From positions 73,217-137,216 of the forward strand of contig JBDLTZ010000106.1 of NCBI GenBank assembly GCA_039805565.1: a stretch of DNA of 64,000 nucleotides, in the 5' to 3' direction. Position numbers and translations under genes: made by a program. Positions 33,435-41,686 of this stretch are shown here, one piece after another. This DNA comes from CALJIC01 sp039805565 (lineage in GTDB: Bacteria > Chloroflexota > Chloroflexia > Chloroflexales > Roseiflexaceae). Every line of letters begins with the position of its first letter. Position 1 is the first letter of the stretch. The notes beneath the pieces were generated by a model. The model saw nothing but the letters and a program-made list of their open reading frames with translations, searched no databases and was not told the origin of the DNA.

Positions 33435-36188
33435 ATGGACGACCAGCACAACAGACAGCCCTCGGCGACGCGGCGACTGGCCGAGGAGGCCGGGTGGCGG
33501 GCCGGCAAGCATCTCGCGAAGGGCGCCCTGGCGGCTAAGGGCGGCGCCCTCGCCGTCGCAGCGGGGGTCACCGCCCTCGCCGTGCTGGCTCTCGTCCTTG
33601 CGTGCGGCATGACGGGCGCGGCGTTCCAGAGCTCCACGACCGTGTGGCCCGTGCCCAGCTCCACAGACGTCACAGGTGCTCACCGCTCAACCGGCTGGAG
33701 CATCACGAGCGGCTTCGGCTGGCGCGACGACCCGCGGGCCCCAGGCACGATCCAGTTCCACGACGGCGTCGACCTGGCAGGCCCGGCGCTCTGCCACGGC
33801 TGCCCGGTGGCGGCGATGTTCGACGCGACGGTGGCCTACGTCGGCTGGGACGTACCCGACGCCGCCGATCCCGACGCGGCTGCCGGCGGGCAGATCGTGA
33901 AGATCGAGAGCGGCGAGGAGGACTTCGAGGTGCTCTACGCCCACCTCGAGCCGTACCGGCTGCACGTGCAGCTCCAAGGCCGCATCGAGGACCGCCACGG
34001 GCGCTACGACGACGAGCGCGAGTACCGGCCGGTCGGGAGGGGCGAGCTCGTGCCCGACATGGCCGACGGGGAGATCAGCATGTGGTGCGACACCATGCCC
34101 GGCTTCGTCGCGCGGCGCACTGGCCCCGGCACAGTGACGTTCTCGTACGACCGTCCGGCAAACTGCCGAACGACGGTGACGTGGGGGCGGCGGGGCGACG
34201 ACTGGGAGGGCTGGATCCCCGACGACCCCCCCGCGCGCGACGGGCAGGCCGCCGAGCTATCGTGGAGCACTCCGCTCGACACGGGGCGTTCGGCAGGGGA
34301 TGTGGCGCTGCGCTTCCGGGCGCACCTGGTGCCGCCCCCGCCCCCGCCCACCGCGACACCGCCGGTGAGCGGGACGGTCCCGCTGGAGCCGTCGGCTGAG
34401 CCAGAGCCGGCCGCCCCTAGCGCGAAAGCCCGCGGCTATCGCTCCGATGACCAGCGCTCGGCACTGCCGCGCTGCGACGCGCTGCCGGGCGGCGGCTCGC
34501 GATGCACCTGGGCGCTCGCGGCGATCCCTGAAGCCGAGCCGGCCGGCGCGCTCAGCGGGGACGGCAGAGGCGCGGTGGGGCCTCTCGCGCCATCGCATCG
34601 CCAGGACACCGCCCCGCCCGAGACGCCGGATACGGCAACACCGGTTCCGGCCGCGCCCGCGCCCGACCTGGTGGTCTCCGCCCCCTCGCGCGAGCAGGCC
34701 GTCGGCCAGGTGTTCACCATCGTGGCCTCAGTGTTCAGCGAGGCAGACGAGCCCAACTCCGTCGCCGTGCGCGCAGCGCTCGACCCGCTGCTCGAGCTGC
34801 TCGATGCCTCAGCGGCCGGGGGCGCGTGTACTGTGGCCGGTGCGAGCGCGGAGTGCAGCGTGCGGGCCGGAGAGCGAGCGCCCGCGACCGTGACGATCAC
34901 CGCGCGCGCCCGGCCTGGGGCGCCGGCGGGCACGCGCCTCACGGCGACTATCACGGCCGAGGCGGAGGGAGTGACGGTGGAGCGCACGGCGATCATCGGG
35001 CTCTCCAGCGTGGTGATGGCGCCCGGCCCGTGGCCGCCGCCGACCGCTACGCCAGCCCCGCCGACGCCCACCATCCCGGGCGGCGCGGGCCACCCCGAGC
35101 CGACTGCCGCGCCCGCGCCCCTCCCTACGACGGCGCCCTGCATGAGCGCCGTGGCCGCCGCGCTCACCAGACAGGGCGCGCGCTACAGCCAGGGCGGCAT
35201 CCTCCCCGGCGACCCTCTGGGGGACGACGGGCGGCCCCTGCCGCGCACCGGGCCGCACTCGTTCGACTGCTCCGGGCTGGTGTGGTGGGCCTACGCGCGG
35301 GCCGGGGTGCCCGTAGGGGCGACGACGACGCAGCAGCTGGACGACGGTGTCCGCATCCCGTGCGCCCTGGCAGACCTGCGCGGCGAGCAGACCCGCTGCT
35401 GGGCGCCGGGCGACCTCGTGTTCCTGCGCTACCCCGGTGGCCAGCACGTCGCGATCTACGCGGGGCGCGGCCTGTTCATGGACTGCTTCAACCACCGCGT
35501 CGGCTGCGTGCTGCACGACATCTCACACGACCCGTTCTACCAGGCGCACTTCCTCGAGGCGCGCCGCATCGTGAGCGGCTGCGAGGGCATGGCGATCGAC
35601 CCCGGCCTCCCGACGACTCCGCCGCTTGACGGGGGCCCGCAGGGCGACGTAGCGGGGGCGTGCCTGCCGGGACTGCCTTCGTTCGCGAGCCCTGTGGAGA
35701 CCTTGGCAGGCTGCGGCCCGCCGCTGCGCCTCGGCGACCGGGTGTTCCAGCTCGACAGCGTCGTCGGCCACGTGGGCGTGACCGGCTCGACGACCGGGCC
35801 ACACCTGCACCTCGGGCTGCGGGCGCGCGCGTACGACGGCGACTACCACCAGGCCAACATCTGCGCGCCGGAGTGGCTCCGCGGCCGCGCCGCCCCGCCC
35901 GGCGCGAGCTGCTGGACCGAGATGGCCGACCCGCTCGACTTCCTGCCGCGCGCGCTGGGAAGGGAGACCACGGGCGGGGGCACGCCGGTGCCGGAGGGCG
36001 CCCCCTACCAGCTCCCGCCCCCTGGCGCCTCCGGCGCCCTGGTGCTCACCCCCGCGCCCGACGCGACACCGGTGGGGCAGTACTGGTCACCCCACGCCGA
36101 CGGCGGGAGCTACGGCGGCGGCTCGGCGGCCGCCTGGCTGCGGGGCGCGATCTGCGCCGCCTGGAAGGAGCTGCCAGGGTGTAAGTAA
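33435..36188 (+). CDS. T4SS-associated wall hydrolase: M23 - beta domain - NlpC/P60 - M23-like
   Basis: This is a 917-residue protein. A membrane anchor lies near residue 50 (LAVLALVLACGMTGAAF). Residues about 85-185 form an M23-like domain (ITSGFGWRDDPRAPG, FHDGVDLAG, EVLYAHLEPYR). A beta-rich insert, a Pro/Thr-rich spacer and a DUF11-like sandwich follow. Residues about 570-715 are an NlpC/P60 domain with FDCSGLVWWAYARAG (catalytic Cys about 612) and GGQHVAIYAG (His about 670). A last domain (about 750-840) has GHVGVTGSTTGPHLHLGL, the end of an M23 fold. In Gram-positive T4SSs a two-domain wall hydrolase opens the peptidoglycan, so this is a VirB1/CwlT counterpart. Three hydrolase-like domains in one chain is unusual. 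Confidence 0.8.
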   Translation: MDDQHNRQPSATRRLAEEAGWRAGKHLAKGALAAKGGALAVAAGVTALAVLALVLACGMTGAAFQSSTTVWPVPSSTDVTGAHRSTGWSITSGFGWRDDPRAPGTIQFHDGVDLAGPALCHGCPVAAMFDATVAYVGWDVPDAADPDAAAGGQIVKIESGEEDFEVLYAHLEPYRLHVQLQGRIEDRHGRYDDEREYRPVGRGELVPDMADGEISMWCDTMPGFVARRTGPGTVTFSYDRPANCRTTVTWGRRGDDWEGWIPDDPPARDGQAAELSWSTPLDTGRSAGDVALRFRAHLVPPPPPPTATPPVSGTVPLEPSAEPEPAAPSAKARGYRSDDQRSALPRCDALPGGGSRCTWALAAIPEAEPAGALSGDGRGAVGPLAPSHRQDTAPPETPDTATPVPAAPAPDLVVSAPSREQAVGQVFTIVASVFSEADEPNSVAVRAALDPLLELLDASAAGGACTVAGASAECSVRAGERAPATVTITARARPGAPAGTRLTATITAEAEGVTVERTAIIGLSSVVMAPGPWPPPTATPAPPTPTIPGGAGHPEPTAAPAPLPTTAPCMSAVAAALTRQGARYSQGGILPGDPLGDDGRPLPRTGPHSFDCSGLVWWAYARAGVPVGATTTQQLDDGVRIPCALADLRGEQTRCWAPGDLVFLRYPGGQHVAIYAGRGLFMDCFNHRVGCVLHDISHDPFYQAHFLEARRIVSGCEGMAIDPGLPTTPPLDGGPQGDVAGACLPGLPSFASPVETLAGCGPPLRLGDRVFQLDSVVGHVGVTGSTTGPHLHLGLRARAYDGDYHQANICAPEWLRGRAAPPGASCWTEMADPLDFLPRALGRETTGGGTPVPEGAPYQLPPPGASGALVLTPAPDATPVGQYWSPHADGGSYGGGSAAAWLRGAICAAWKELPGCK

Positions 36189-36251
36189 CGCTCCCCGCCC
36201 ACCTGTTCGCCCGACGTTCGCACACGACGACCTACTCAGGAGAACACCTCG

Positions 36252-36539
36252 ATGCCCACGCTCACGTTCTTTCTCGGCGCCCTGCTGTCCCACGCGCTTC
36301 CCACCGCCAGCGTGCTGCCCTCGATGGACACCTTCTTCGGCGAGATCCTGGCCTGGCTGATCGGCGTTATCACCGTCGGCGGCGGCCTCTTCCTGATGAT
36401 CGACATGGCGAAGCACCTCTTCTCCACCCCGCGCGACCTGCGCGCCGCGGGGATCGACCTGGCCGTGTTCGCCGTCCTGCTCGCCATCGCAAAGCAGGCG
36501 CCGGCCATCGCTACGGCCGCCGCCGGCCTGATCCCGTAG
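36252..36539 (+). CDS. VirB2/TrbC-like small membrane protein
   Basis: This 95-residue protein has a signal-like N terminus (TFFLGALLSHALPTASVLP) and two hydrophobic helices (ILAWLIGVITVGGGLFLMIDM and LAVFAVLLAIAKQAPAIATAAAG) joined by a short polar loop. Size, order and the position directly before a VirB3/PrgI-like gene match VirB2-type pilins or channel subunits of T4SSs. No sequence motif proves it. Confidence 0.55.
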   Translation: MPTLTFFLGALLSHALPTASVLPSMDTFFGEILAWLIGVITVGGGLFLMIDMAKHLFSTPRDLRAAGIDLAVFAVLLAIAKQAPAIATAAAGLIP

Positions 36540-36544
36540 CCGCG

Positions 36545-36910
36545 ATGAACGACTTTCTCTCAGCCCCGGTGCCGCGCAACTTGCGCGTGCGCGCCTCGCT
36601 CCAGGTGGCGAGCACCCGCCTGCCGGCGCGGTCGTTCGTACTCCTGATGGCGCTCGTGCTGGTGGGCGGGCTCGCGGTGGCGCGCGGCGCAGACCTCACG
36701 ACCACCGCTCAGTCGCTCGGCGCAGTCGCCGCAGTCTCTATCACAGCGCTCGAGGGGCGCTGGTGGGGCTACAGCACCTGGGCGCTCGCGTGGATGGCCG
36801 CAGCACACCTCGCCCGGCCCGGGCAGCTCGAGCTCGGCCCGCAGGAGATCGCCCTGCCGCCGGAGGCCCCCTCCGCGCCCGTATCCCGCCGCCCGCGCTG
36901 GCACGCGTGA
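36545..36910 (+). CDS. PrgI/VirB3-like membrane protein
   Basis: This 121-residue protein has a polar N terminus ending in PVPRNLRV, two closely spaced transmembrane helices (FVLLMALVLVGGLAVA and LGAVAAVSITALEG...WALAWMAAAHL) and a Pro-rich tail. PrgI/VirB3 proteins have this size and topology and bind the VirB4 ATPase in the inner membrane. The next two genes encode VirB4 parts, which is the usual order. Confidence 0.6.
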   Translation: MNDFLSAPVPRNLRVRASLQVASTRLPARSFVLLMALVLVGGLAVARGADLTTTAQSLGAVAAVSITALEGRWWGYSTWALAWMAAAHLARPGQLELGPQEIALPPEAPSAPVSRRPRWHA

Positions 36911-36927
36911 CGAGGAGACACGACACG

Positions 36928-37626
36928 ATGGATGAGCTACGTTCCCTGTTCGCCGTCCGCATCGTGCGGGGCGCGCTGCTCCGCGCTGATGGCTCCGCAG
37001 TGGGGCTGGTGTGCGGCGGGGCGCCCGCGTGGGAGCTGGTGTCGCGCGGCGCCCGCTCGAACGCCGGCGAGGACTACCACCGGCTGCTGCTGGCGCTCGA
37101 CGGCCCGCTCGACATCTACCTGTTCGACCAGCCGCACGATGTCGTGGGCGAGATGGCGCTGCTGCTCGAGCGCCAGGCCCGCGCGCTCGACGAGGGGCGC
37201 GACGAGCACGCGGCGGTGCTCGGCGACATCTGCGGCTACCTCGCGGACCTCGCGCACCACAGCGGCGGCCGCGCCAAGCAGATCGTCTGGGCGGTCACCT
37301 CAGGCGATGGGGCGCAGGCTGGTGAGGGTGCGCTGGACCTCGCGGGGATGCTGCGCGGCCGTAGCCCCGCCAGAGCGGGCGAGACTCACGCCGCTGGAGG
37401 TCGATCCTCGCTCGCCCAGGCCGTGGAGCGGGCGCGCCGCCTGGCCGACGCGCTCGAGGCGCTCGGCGGCACGCCCGGCCCCCGCCTGATGGAGCCCGAG
37501 GAGGTCGCCTCGCTGCTCTACCGGCACGCGGACCCGGTGCGCGCCCAGCGCTACCCGCTCGCCGGCTCGCTGCTGGAGCGCGTGCGGCGTGTGGTGACGA
37601 CGGCCGGCGAGAGGAGCGGCGCATGA
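36928..37626 (+). CDS. Probable detached N-terminal domain of the VirB4 ATPase
   Basis: This is a 232-residue soluble protein. Residues 1-130 read like the N-terminal region of Gram-positive VirB4 proteins: a short strand pair (IVRGALLRADGSAVGLVCGG), EDYHRLLLALDGPLDIYLFD, then two helices and QIVWAVTSGDG. In ordinary VirB4 this region continues into a segment like that at the start of the next protein (HGALRVGDSHLTTLHVRGFP). Here a stop and restart with a 4-nt ATGA overlap separate them. AGGAG lies before ATG 36928. The interpretation rests on remembered family layout. A distinct T4SS accessory protein is the alternative. Confidence 0.5.
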   Translation: MDELRSLFAVRIVRGALLRADGSAVGLVCGGAPAWELVSRGARSNAGEDYHRLLLALDGPLDIYLFDQPHDVVGEMALLLERQARALDEGRDEHAAVLGDICGYLADLAHHSGGRAKQIVWAVTSGDGAQAGEGALDLAGMLRGRSPARAGETHAAGGRSSLAQAVERARRLADALEALGGTPGPRLMEPEEVASLLYRHADPVRAQRYPLAGSLLERVRRVVTTAGERSGA

Positions 37627-39509
37627 GCCTGCGAGACGCCCTTGGCAAGCCGGTGATCGAGCGGCGCGGGACACCGCCTGCCCCTGGTCAGCGCGTACGC
37701 TCCGGGGCCACCGGCGTGGCCGACGCCCTCGCTCCAGACGGCGTGGACCGGCGCGGGCACGGCGCGCTGCGCGTCGGGGACTCGCACCTGACGACGCTGC
37801 ACGTGCGCGGCTTTCCGCCTGCCCTCGCCCTGGCCTGGCTCAGCGACCCGTCGCTGGGCCTCGACGCGCCGGGCATCACCGTGCATCAGCGGGTCGAGCC
37901 GGTCCCCGACGCGCTCGCGCGGCGGGTGCTAGCGGGGAGCGAGGAGGCCGGGCTGGGGACGCTGGCGGGCGACGCGCATGCGGGCGTCAGCGTGGACGTG
38001 GACGCGCAGCAGGGCATGGAGGCCGCCGCACAGCTGCGGCGCGACCTCGCGGCCGGCGCGGATCGCCTCTACCGACACAGCATCGCCATTACGATCGCGG
38101 CGGCCAGCGTCGAGGAGCTGCGCGAGCGCGTGGACGCCGTGCGGCTGGCCGCCGCGCAGCACGGGGTCGCGCTCGGCGCACCGCCGTTCCGCCAGTGGGA
38201 GGGGTATGTCGGGTCGCTGCCCCTCGGCCGCGAGGAGCTCCGCCTGCCCCACGACAGCAGCGGGCGGGCGGTGGCGATGGGCATGCCCGTGGCGGCGCCC
38301 GGGCTCACCCGGCGCGGCGGCCTCCCGCTCGTCTGGGGCGAGCACCCGCAGACCGGCCGGCCGGTGGTCTGGGACCGCTGGCAGGCCACGAACCCGCACG
38401 CCCTCGTGATCGCCGAGTCCGGCAGCGGCAAGACCTACGCGGTCAGCGGGCTCCTGGCCCAGGAGCTGGCCCTGGGCGACGACGCGCTGCTCATCCTGGA
38501 CCCAAAGTTCCAGGAGTACCGCGGGCTCGTCGGCGCGATGGGCGGCGCCTACATCTCGCTCTCGCGGCGCGCCGGCTACCACATCAACCCGCTCGAGCTG
38601 CCGCGCCTGAGCCCCGAGCGCGCGCGGGCCGTGGCCGAGCTCGAGGAGGACCTGCTCGGCCAGCGCGTCGGCGTCGTCAAGGCGCTCGTCACGCGCGAGC
38701 TGCGCGCGATCGGCACACACCTCGACGCCGTCGGCATGGCGCTGGTGGAGCGCGCCATCCTCGAGTGCTACGACGCGCGCGGGGTCACGGCCGACCCGCA
38801 GACCTTCGGGCGCCCGATGCCGACCTTCGGCGACGTCCAGGCGCGCCTCGAGGCGCTCGGCGAGGCCGATCCCGGCGCCGCATCCCTGGCGCGCGCGATG
38901 TCCCTCTTCACGCGCGGCGCGATCGGCGACCTGTTCAACCACCCGTCCAACATCCCGACCGACAACCCGCTGCTGGCGATCGACCTCTCGGCGCTGCTAC
39001 GCGCCAGCGACGAGGTGCTCGAGCGGCTCATCCCGGTGGTGGTGATGGACTTCTTCGTGACCACGGCGGTGAACCGGCCCACCGGGCGCCGCAGCCACCT
39101 CGTGCTGGACGAGGCCCACGCCCTGCTGCACTCCGAGGCCGGCGCGCGCACCATGCAGACGATCTTCCGCATCGGCCGCTCGCTCCAGTTTAAGGCCACC
39201 GTCATCACCCAGAGCCTGGACGACCTCGATGGTGGCGAGCACACGCGCGTGCTGCTGGAGAACGCCCGCACCAAGCTGCTGCTCGGCCTCAACCGCGACT
39301 CGAACGCCGTGGCACGCGCCGCCGGTCTGCTCGGGCTGAACGAGGAGGAGGCGCGCTACCTCGCCGGCTGCCGCCTGGTGCGCGGCGTGGGCGCGAGCGC
39401 CCTGCTCCTGGCGGACGGCGAGCGCACGCCGCTGCTCATCCCCATGTGGCCCGAGACCATCCACCGCGTCGTCACCGGGCGCGAGCGCGACGGTCAGCCA
39501 AGACGCTAG
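37623..39509 (+). CDS. VirB4-like T4SS ATPase
   Basis: This 628-residue motor protein is of the VirB4/TraC type. The N part (about 50-215) has GALRVGDSHLTTLHVRGFP. The ATPase domain has ALVIAESGSGKTYAVSGLL (Walker A about 264-272), DALLILDPKFQEYRGLV, AGYHINPLELP, the Walker B SHLVLDEAHALLHSEAG (about 492) and the VirB4-typical FKATVITQSLDDL. It energises assembly or substrate transfer at the inner membrane. Translation is coupled to the preceding gene. A VirB4 homologue is the best single marker that this half of the locus is a T4SS. Confidence 0.88.
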   Translation: MSLRDALGKPVIERRGTPPAPGQRVRSGATGVADALAPDGVDRRGHGALRVGDSHLTTLHVRGFPPALALAWLSDPSLGLDAPGITVHQRVEPVPDALARRVLAGSEEAGLGTLAGDAHAGVSVDVDAQQGMEAAAQLRRDLAAGADRLYRHSIAITIAAASVEELRERVDAVRLAAAQHGVALGAPPFRQWEGYVGSLPLGREELRLPHDSSGRAVAMGMPVAAPGLTRRGGLPLVWGEHPQTGRPVVWDRWQATNPHALVIAESGSGKTYAVSGLLAQELALGDDALLILDPKFQEYRGLVGAMGGAYISLSRRAGYHINPLELPRLSPERARAVAELEEDLLGQRVGVVKALVTRELRAIGTHLDAVGMALVERAILECYDARGVTADPQTFGRPMPTFGDVQARLEALGEADPGAASLARAMSLFTRGAIGDLFNHPSNIPTDNPLLAIDLSALLRASDEVLERLIPVVVMDFFVTTAVNRPTGRRSHLVLDEAHALLHSEAGARTMQTIFRIGRSLQFKATVITQSLDDLDGGEHTRVLLENARTKLLLGLNRDSNAVARAAGLLGLNEEEARYLAGCRLVRGVGASALLLADGERTPLLIPMWPETIHRVVTGRERDGQPRR

Positions 39510-39555
39510 CCCGCTCGCCCGACATACGATCCCTACTTCACGACAGAGGCTTCAC

Positions 39556-40338
39556 ATGCGAAAACAACGCCGTACCAGCCCGCTCGCCCTGCCCGCCCGA
39601 CTCATCGCCGTGCTGGCCCTCACGCTCACGATCGCCGCCTGTGGCGATCAGCCCAAGCCGGCAGGCTCCAGCCCGGCCACGGGCCTCGTCGCCGATACCA
39701 TCCCGCCCGGCGAGATCCCCGCCGTCTGCGCGCAGGGCACGCACCCGCCGCTCGTGACGGTTCAGACGAATCTCACCCTGGCGCAGGACGCCGCCCTCCG
39801 AACCTGGCTCATATTCAACCAGACCGCAGGGCTCGATGGGCAGGGGCTGCTGCTGGAAGCCGACTTCCCCCGCCCCATGGCCCGGGGCCCGGACACCCAG
39901 CAGTACCGCGCGACGTTCGAGCTCGACGGCCACACCGTGGGCGCGGCTCTACCCTGGGTGTTCCCAAGCTCACCCACGACGTCCGTAAGCCACGGCCTGA
40001 TGACTATTTCGAATGTGCGCGCCGGTGATGTGATGACGGAGGTGTTCGAGTATATCGCGCCGGACCCGTGCCTGAGCTACCGCGAGGTGGCTGTGACTGT
40101 GGAGAACACCGACGCCCAGACAAGGGGCATCCCGGGCTTGCCCTACGGTGTCGACCGCGCCGGGCGCGTGTACGAGGGCGAGTTCACCTCCGGCGACACG
40201 CTCAATCCTCGCGAGACGCGCGAGATCACACTGCGTTTTCCGGCCATCCTCGGCATGCTCGACCAGCCGGCGGCTCTCCTGTTCATCCCGGACGGGAACA
40301 GTGATGAGGATTGGCTGCGCGTGGACTTCGGGGGCTAG
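39556..40338 (+). CDS. Predicted lipoprotein, VirB7-like position
   Basis: This 260-residue protein has a signal peptide ending in a lipobox (LTLTIAAC) and an exported beta-rich body (LLLEADFPRPMARGPDTQQY, EYIAPDPCLSYREVAVTVEN) with three further cysteines. No family was recognised. In Gram-negative T4SSs a small lipoprotein (VirB7) sits with the outer core; this one is much larger and the link is only positional. It lies 46 nt after virB4 and 3 nt before the next gene. Confidence 0.55.
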   Translation: MRKQRRTSPLALPARLIAVLALTLTIAACGDQPKPAGSSPATGLVADTIPPGEIPAVCAQGTHPPLVTVQTNLTLAQDAALRTWLIFNQTAGLDGQGLLLEADFPRPMARGPDTQQYRATFELDGHTVGAALPWVFPSSPTTSVSHGLMTISNVRAGDVMTEVFEYIAPDPCLSYREVAVTVENTDAQTRGIPGLPYGVDRAGRVYEGEFTSGDTLNPRETREITLRFPAILGMLDQPAALLFIPDGNSDEDWLRVDFGG

Positions 40339-40341
40339 TCC

Positions 40342-41685
40342 GTGCTGAGCAGCTACCGCATCAACTGGGACGCGCTCCTGGCGCGCGTGGTCTACCGCTG
40401 GCACTGGCGGCTGGCGCTTGGCGCTGCGCTGGTGGCCACCGCCCTTGGGATCGCTACCGGCCTCATCCCGCCGGTGTGGCGCGGCGAGGCGGCGCTAGCG
40501 GTGGAGGCCCCGCCCGGGGCGACAGTCACCGCGGACGGAAGGCCGTGGCCTGCGCGGCTCTACGCCGGTCGCCACACAGTGATCGCCGCCCTGCCGGACG
40601 GACGCACCTCGTCAGCCGACGTGACGCTCGCGGCGGGCGAGACCCTCGCCCTGACCCTGCCGCCGGGGCTCCCGCCGCCGCTCGTGCGCCCGCTCCCTCC
40701 CGCAGCGCCCGGGACGCGTGTGGGGCTGGTCTGGTGGGCGGATGGGGCCTGGCGCGCCGCGAGCACACCTCTGGCAGCGCCCCTCGCGAGCGACGCGCGC
40801 GGTGCTCAGGCCACCCCTACGCCCGGCCCGAGCCAGACGGTCGCGTTCGGCGCGCGCGGCGCCGAGCGACTGAGCACGATCGACGCCTACGCCGGCCTCG
40901 CGGATCAGCTGCACCAGGGCGAGCGGCTGCTCGAGGCGGTGTACCTGCCGTCCGACGACCGCTACGGCGACGGCGGCCTCGGGGTGGTCGAGGTACGCGG
41001 CTGGGACGCGCGGCCCGCCACCGTGCCGCTCTCGGGCGAGCTGTCGCTGGTGCGATTCGCCCCAGACGGCGCGGCGCTGCTCCTCGGCGAGCGCACGCCG
41101 GCCGGCGGCGAGCAGGTCAGTGTGGCGCGCCGCGGTGCGGCGCGGGCGCCGGTTGTCGCCGTGCCGGGCAGCGTGACGCGGATCTCGTGGAGCGACGACG
41201 GCACGGCGGCGGTGCTCCACAGCCGCGACGGCGACCGCCTCGCGCTGACGCTGGTGCGGCTGGGTCCCACGCTGGCCGCAGCGACGATCGCCGAGGGCCA
41301 GGCCACCTTTGCCGGCGACCTCATGCCGCTCACCTGGCGCGCGGGCGAACTGCTCTGGGTCGCCCCAGACGCCGAGGGCCGGCCGAGGCTGTGGGCCGCA
41401 CCGCTCCAGTCGCTCATCCCCGAGGACCGCGGCCCACTCGACGCCCGGGCGCTCGATGCTCTACCGGATGGCACACTGCGGGTGCTGGCGCTTCACGAGG
41501 GGCGGCTGGTCGTTGGGCGAGCGAGTAGCGAGCAGGCCGAGGGAATCGTACTAGTCGTCGAGGCGACGATCCCAGGTATGGCGCTCGCCGACGACCTGGC
41601 CGGCATATGGCACGCGGGTGAGCTCCTGGTCCAAAGTCAGGCCGGGGTGTGGCTGGTGACATTTCCCGAGAAGGGCGGAGGGTGA
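40342..41685 (+). CDS. Membrane-anchored PEGA/propeller-like protein
   Basis: This 447-residue protein has one transmembrane helix near residue 25-45 (LALGAALVATALGIATGLIP). It is followed by a PEGA-like domain (ALAVEAPPGATVTADGRPWP, LYAGRHTVIAALPDG) and a C-terminal region with repeated beta stretches like WD40/TolB propeller blades (LSLVRFAPDGAALLLGERTP, VTRISWSDDGTAAVLHSRDG). The start is GTG at 40342. PEGA domains are found in surface proteins. In this locus it may be a periplasmic-side scaffold for the secretion channel. Function unknown. Confidence 0.55.
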   Translation: MLSSYRINWDALLARVVYRWHWRLALGAALVATALGIATGLIPPVWRGEAALAVEAPPGATVTADGRPWPARLYAGRHTVIAALPDGRTSSADVTLAAGETLALTLPPGLPPPLVRPLPPAAPGTRVGLVWWADGAWRAASTPLAAPLASDARGAQATPTPGPSQTVAFGARGAERLSTIDAYAGLADQLHQGERLLEAVYLPSDDRYGDGGLGVVEVRGWDARPATVPLSGELSLVRFAPDGAALLLGERTPAGGEQVSVARRGAARAPVVAVPGSVTRISWSDDGTAAVLHSRDGDRLALTLVRLGPTLAAATIAEGQATFAGDLMPLTWRAGELLWVAPDAEGRPRLWAAPLQSLIPEDRGPLDARALDALPDGTLRVLALHEGRLVVGRASSEQAEGIVLVVEATIPGMALADDLAGIWHAGELLVQSQAGVWLVTFPEKGGG

Positions 41686-41686
41686 C

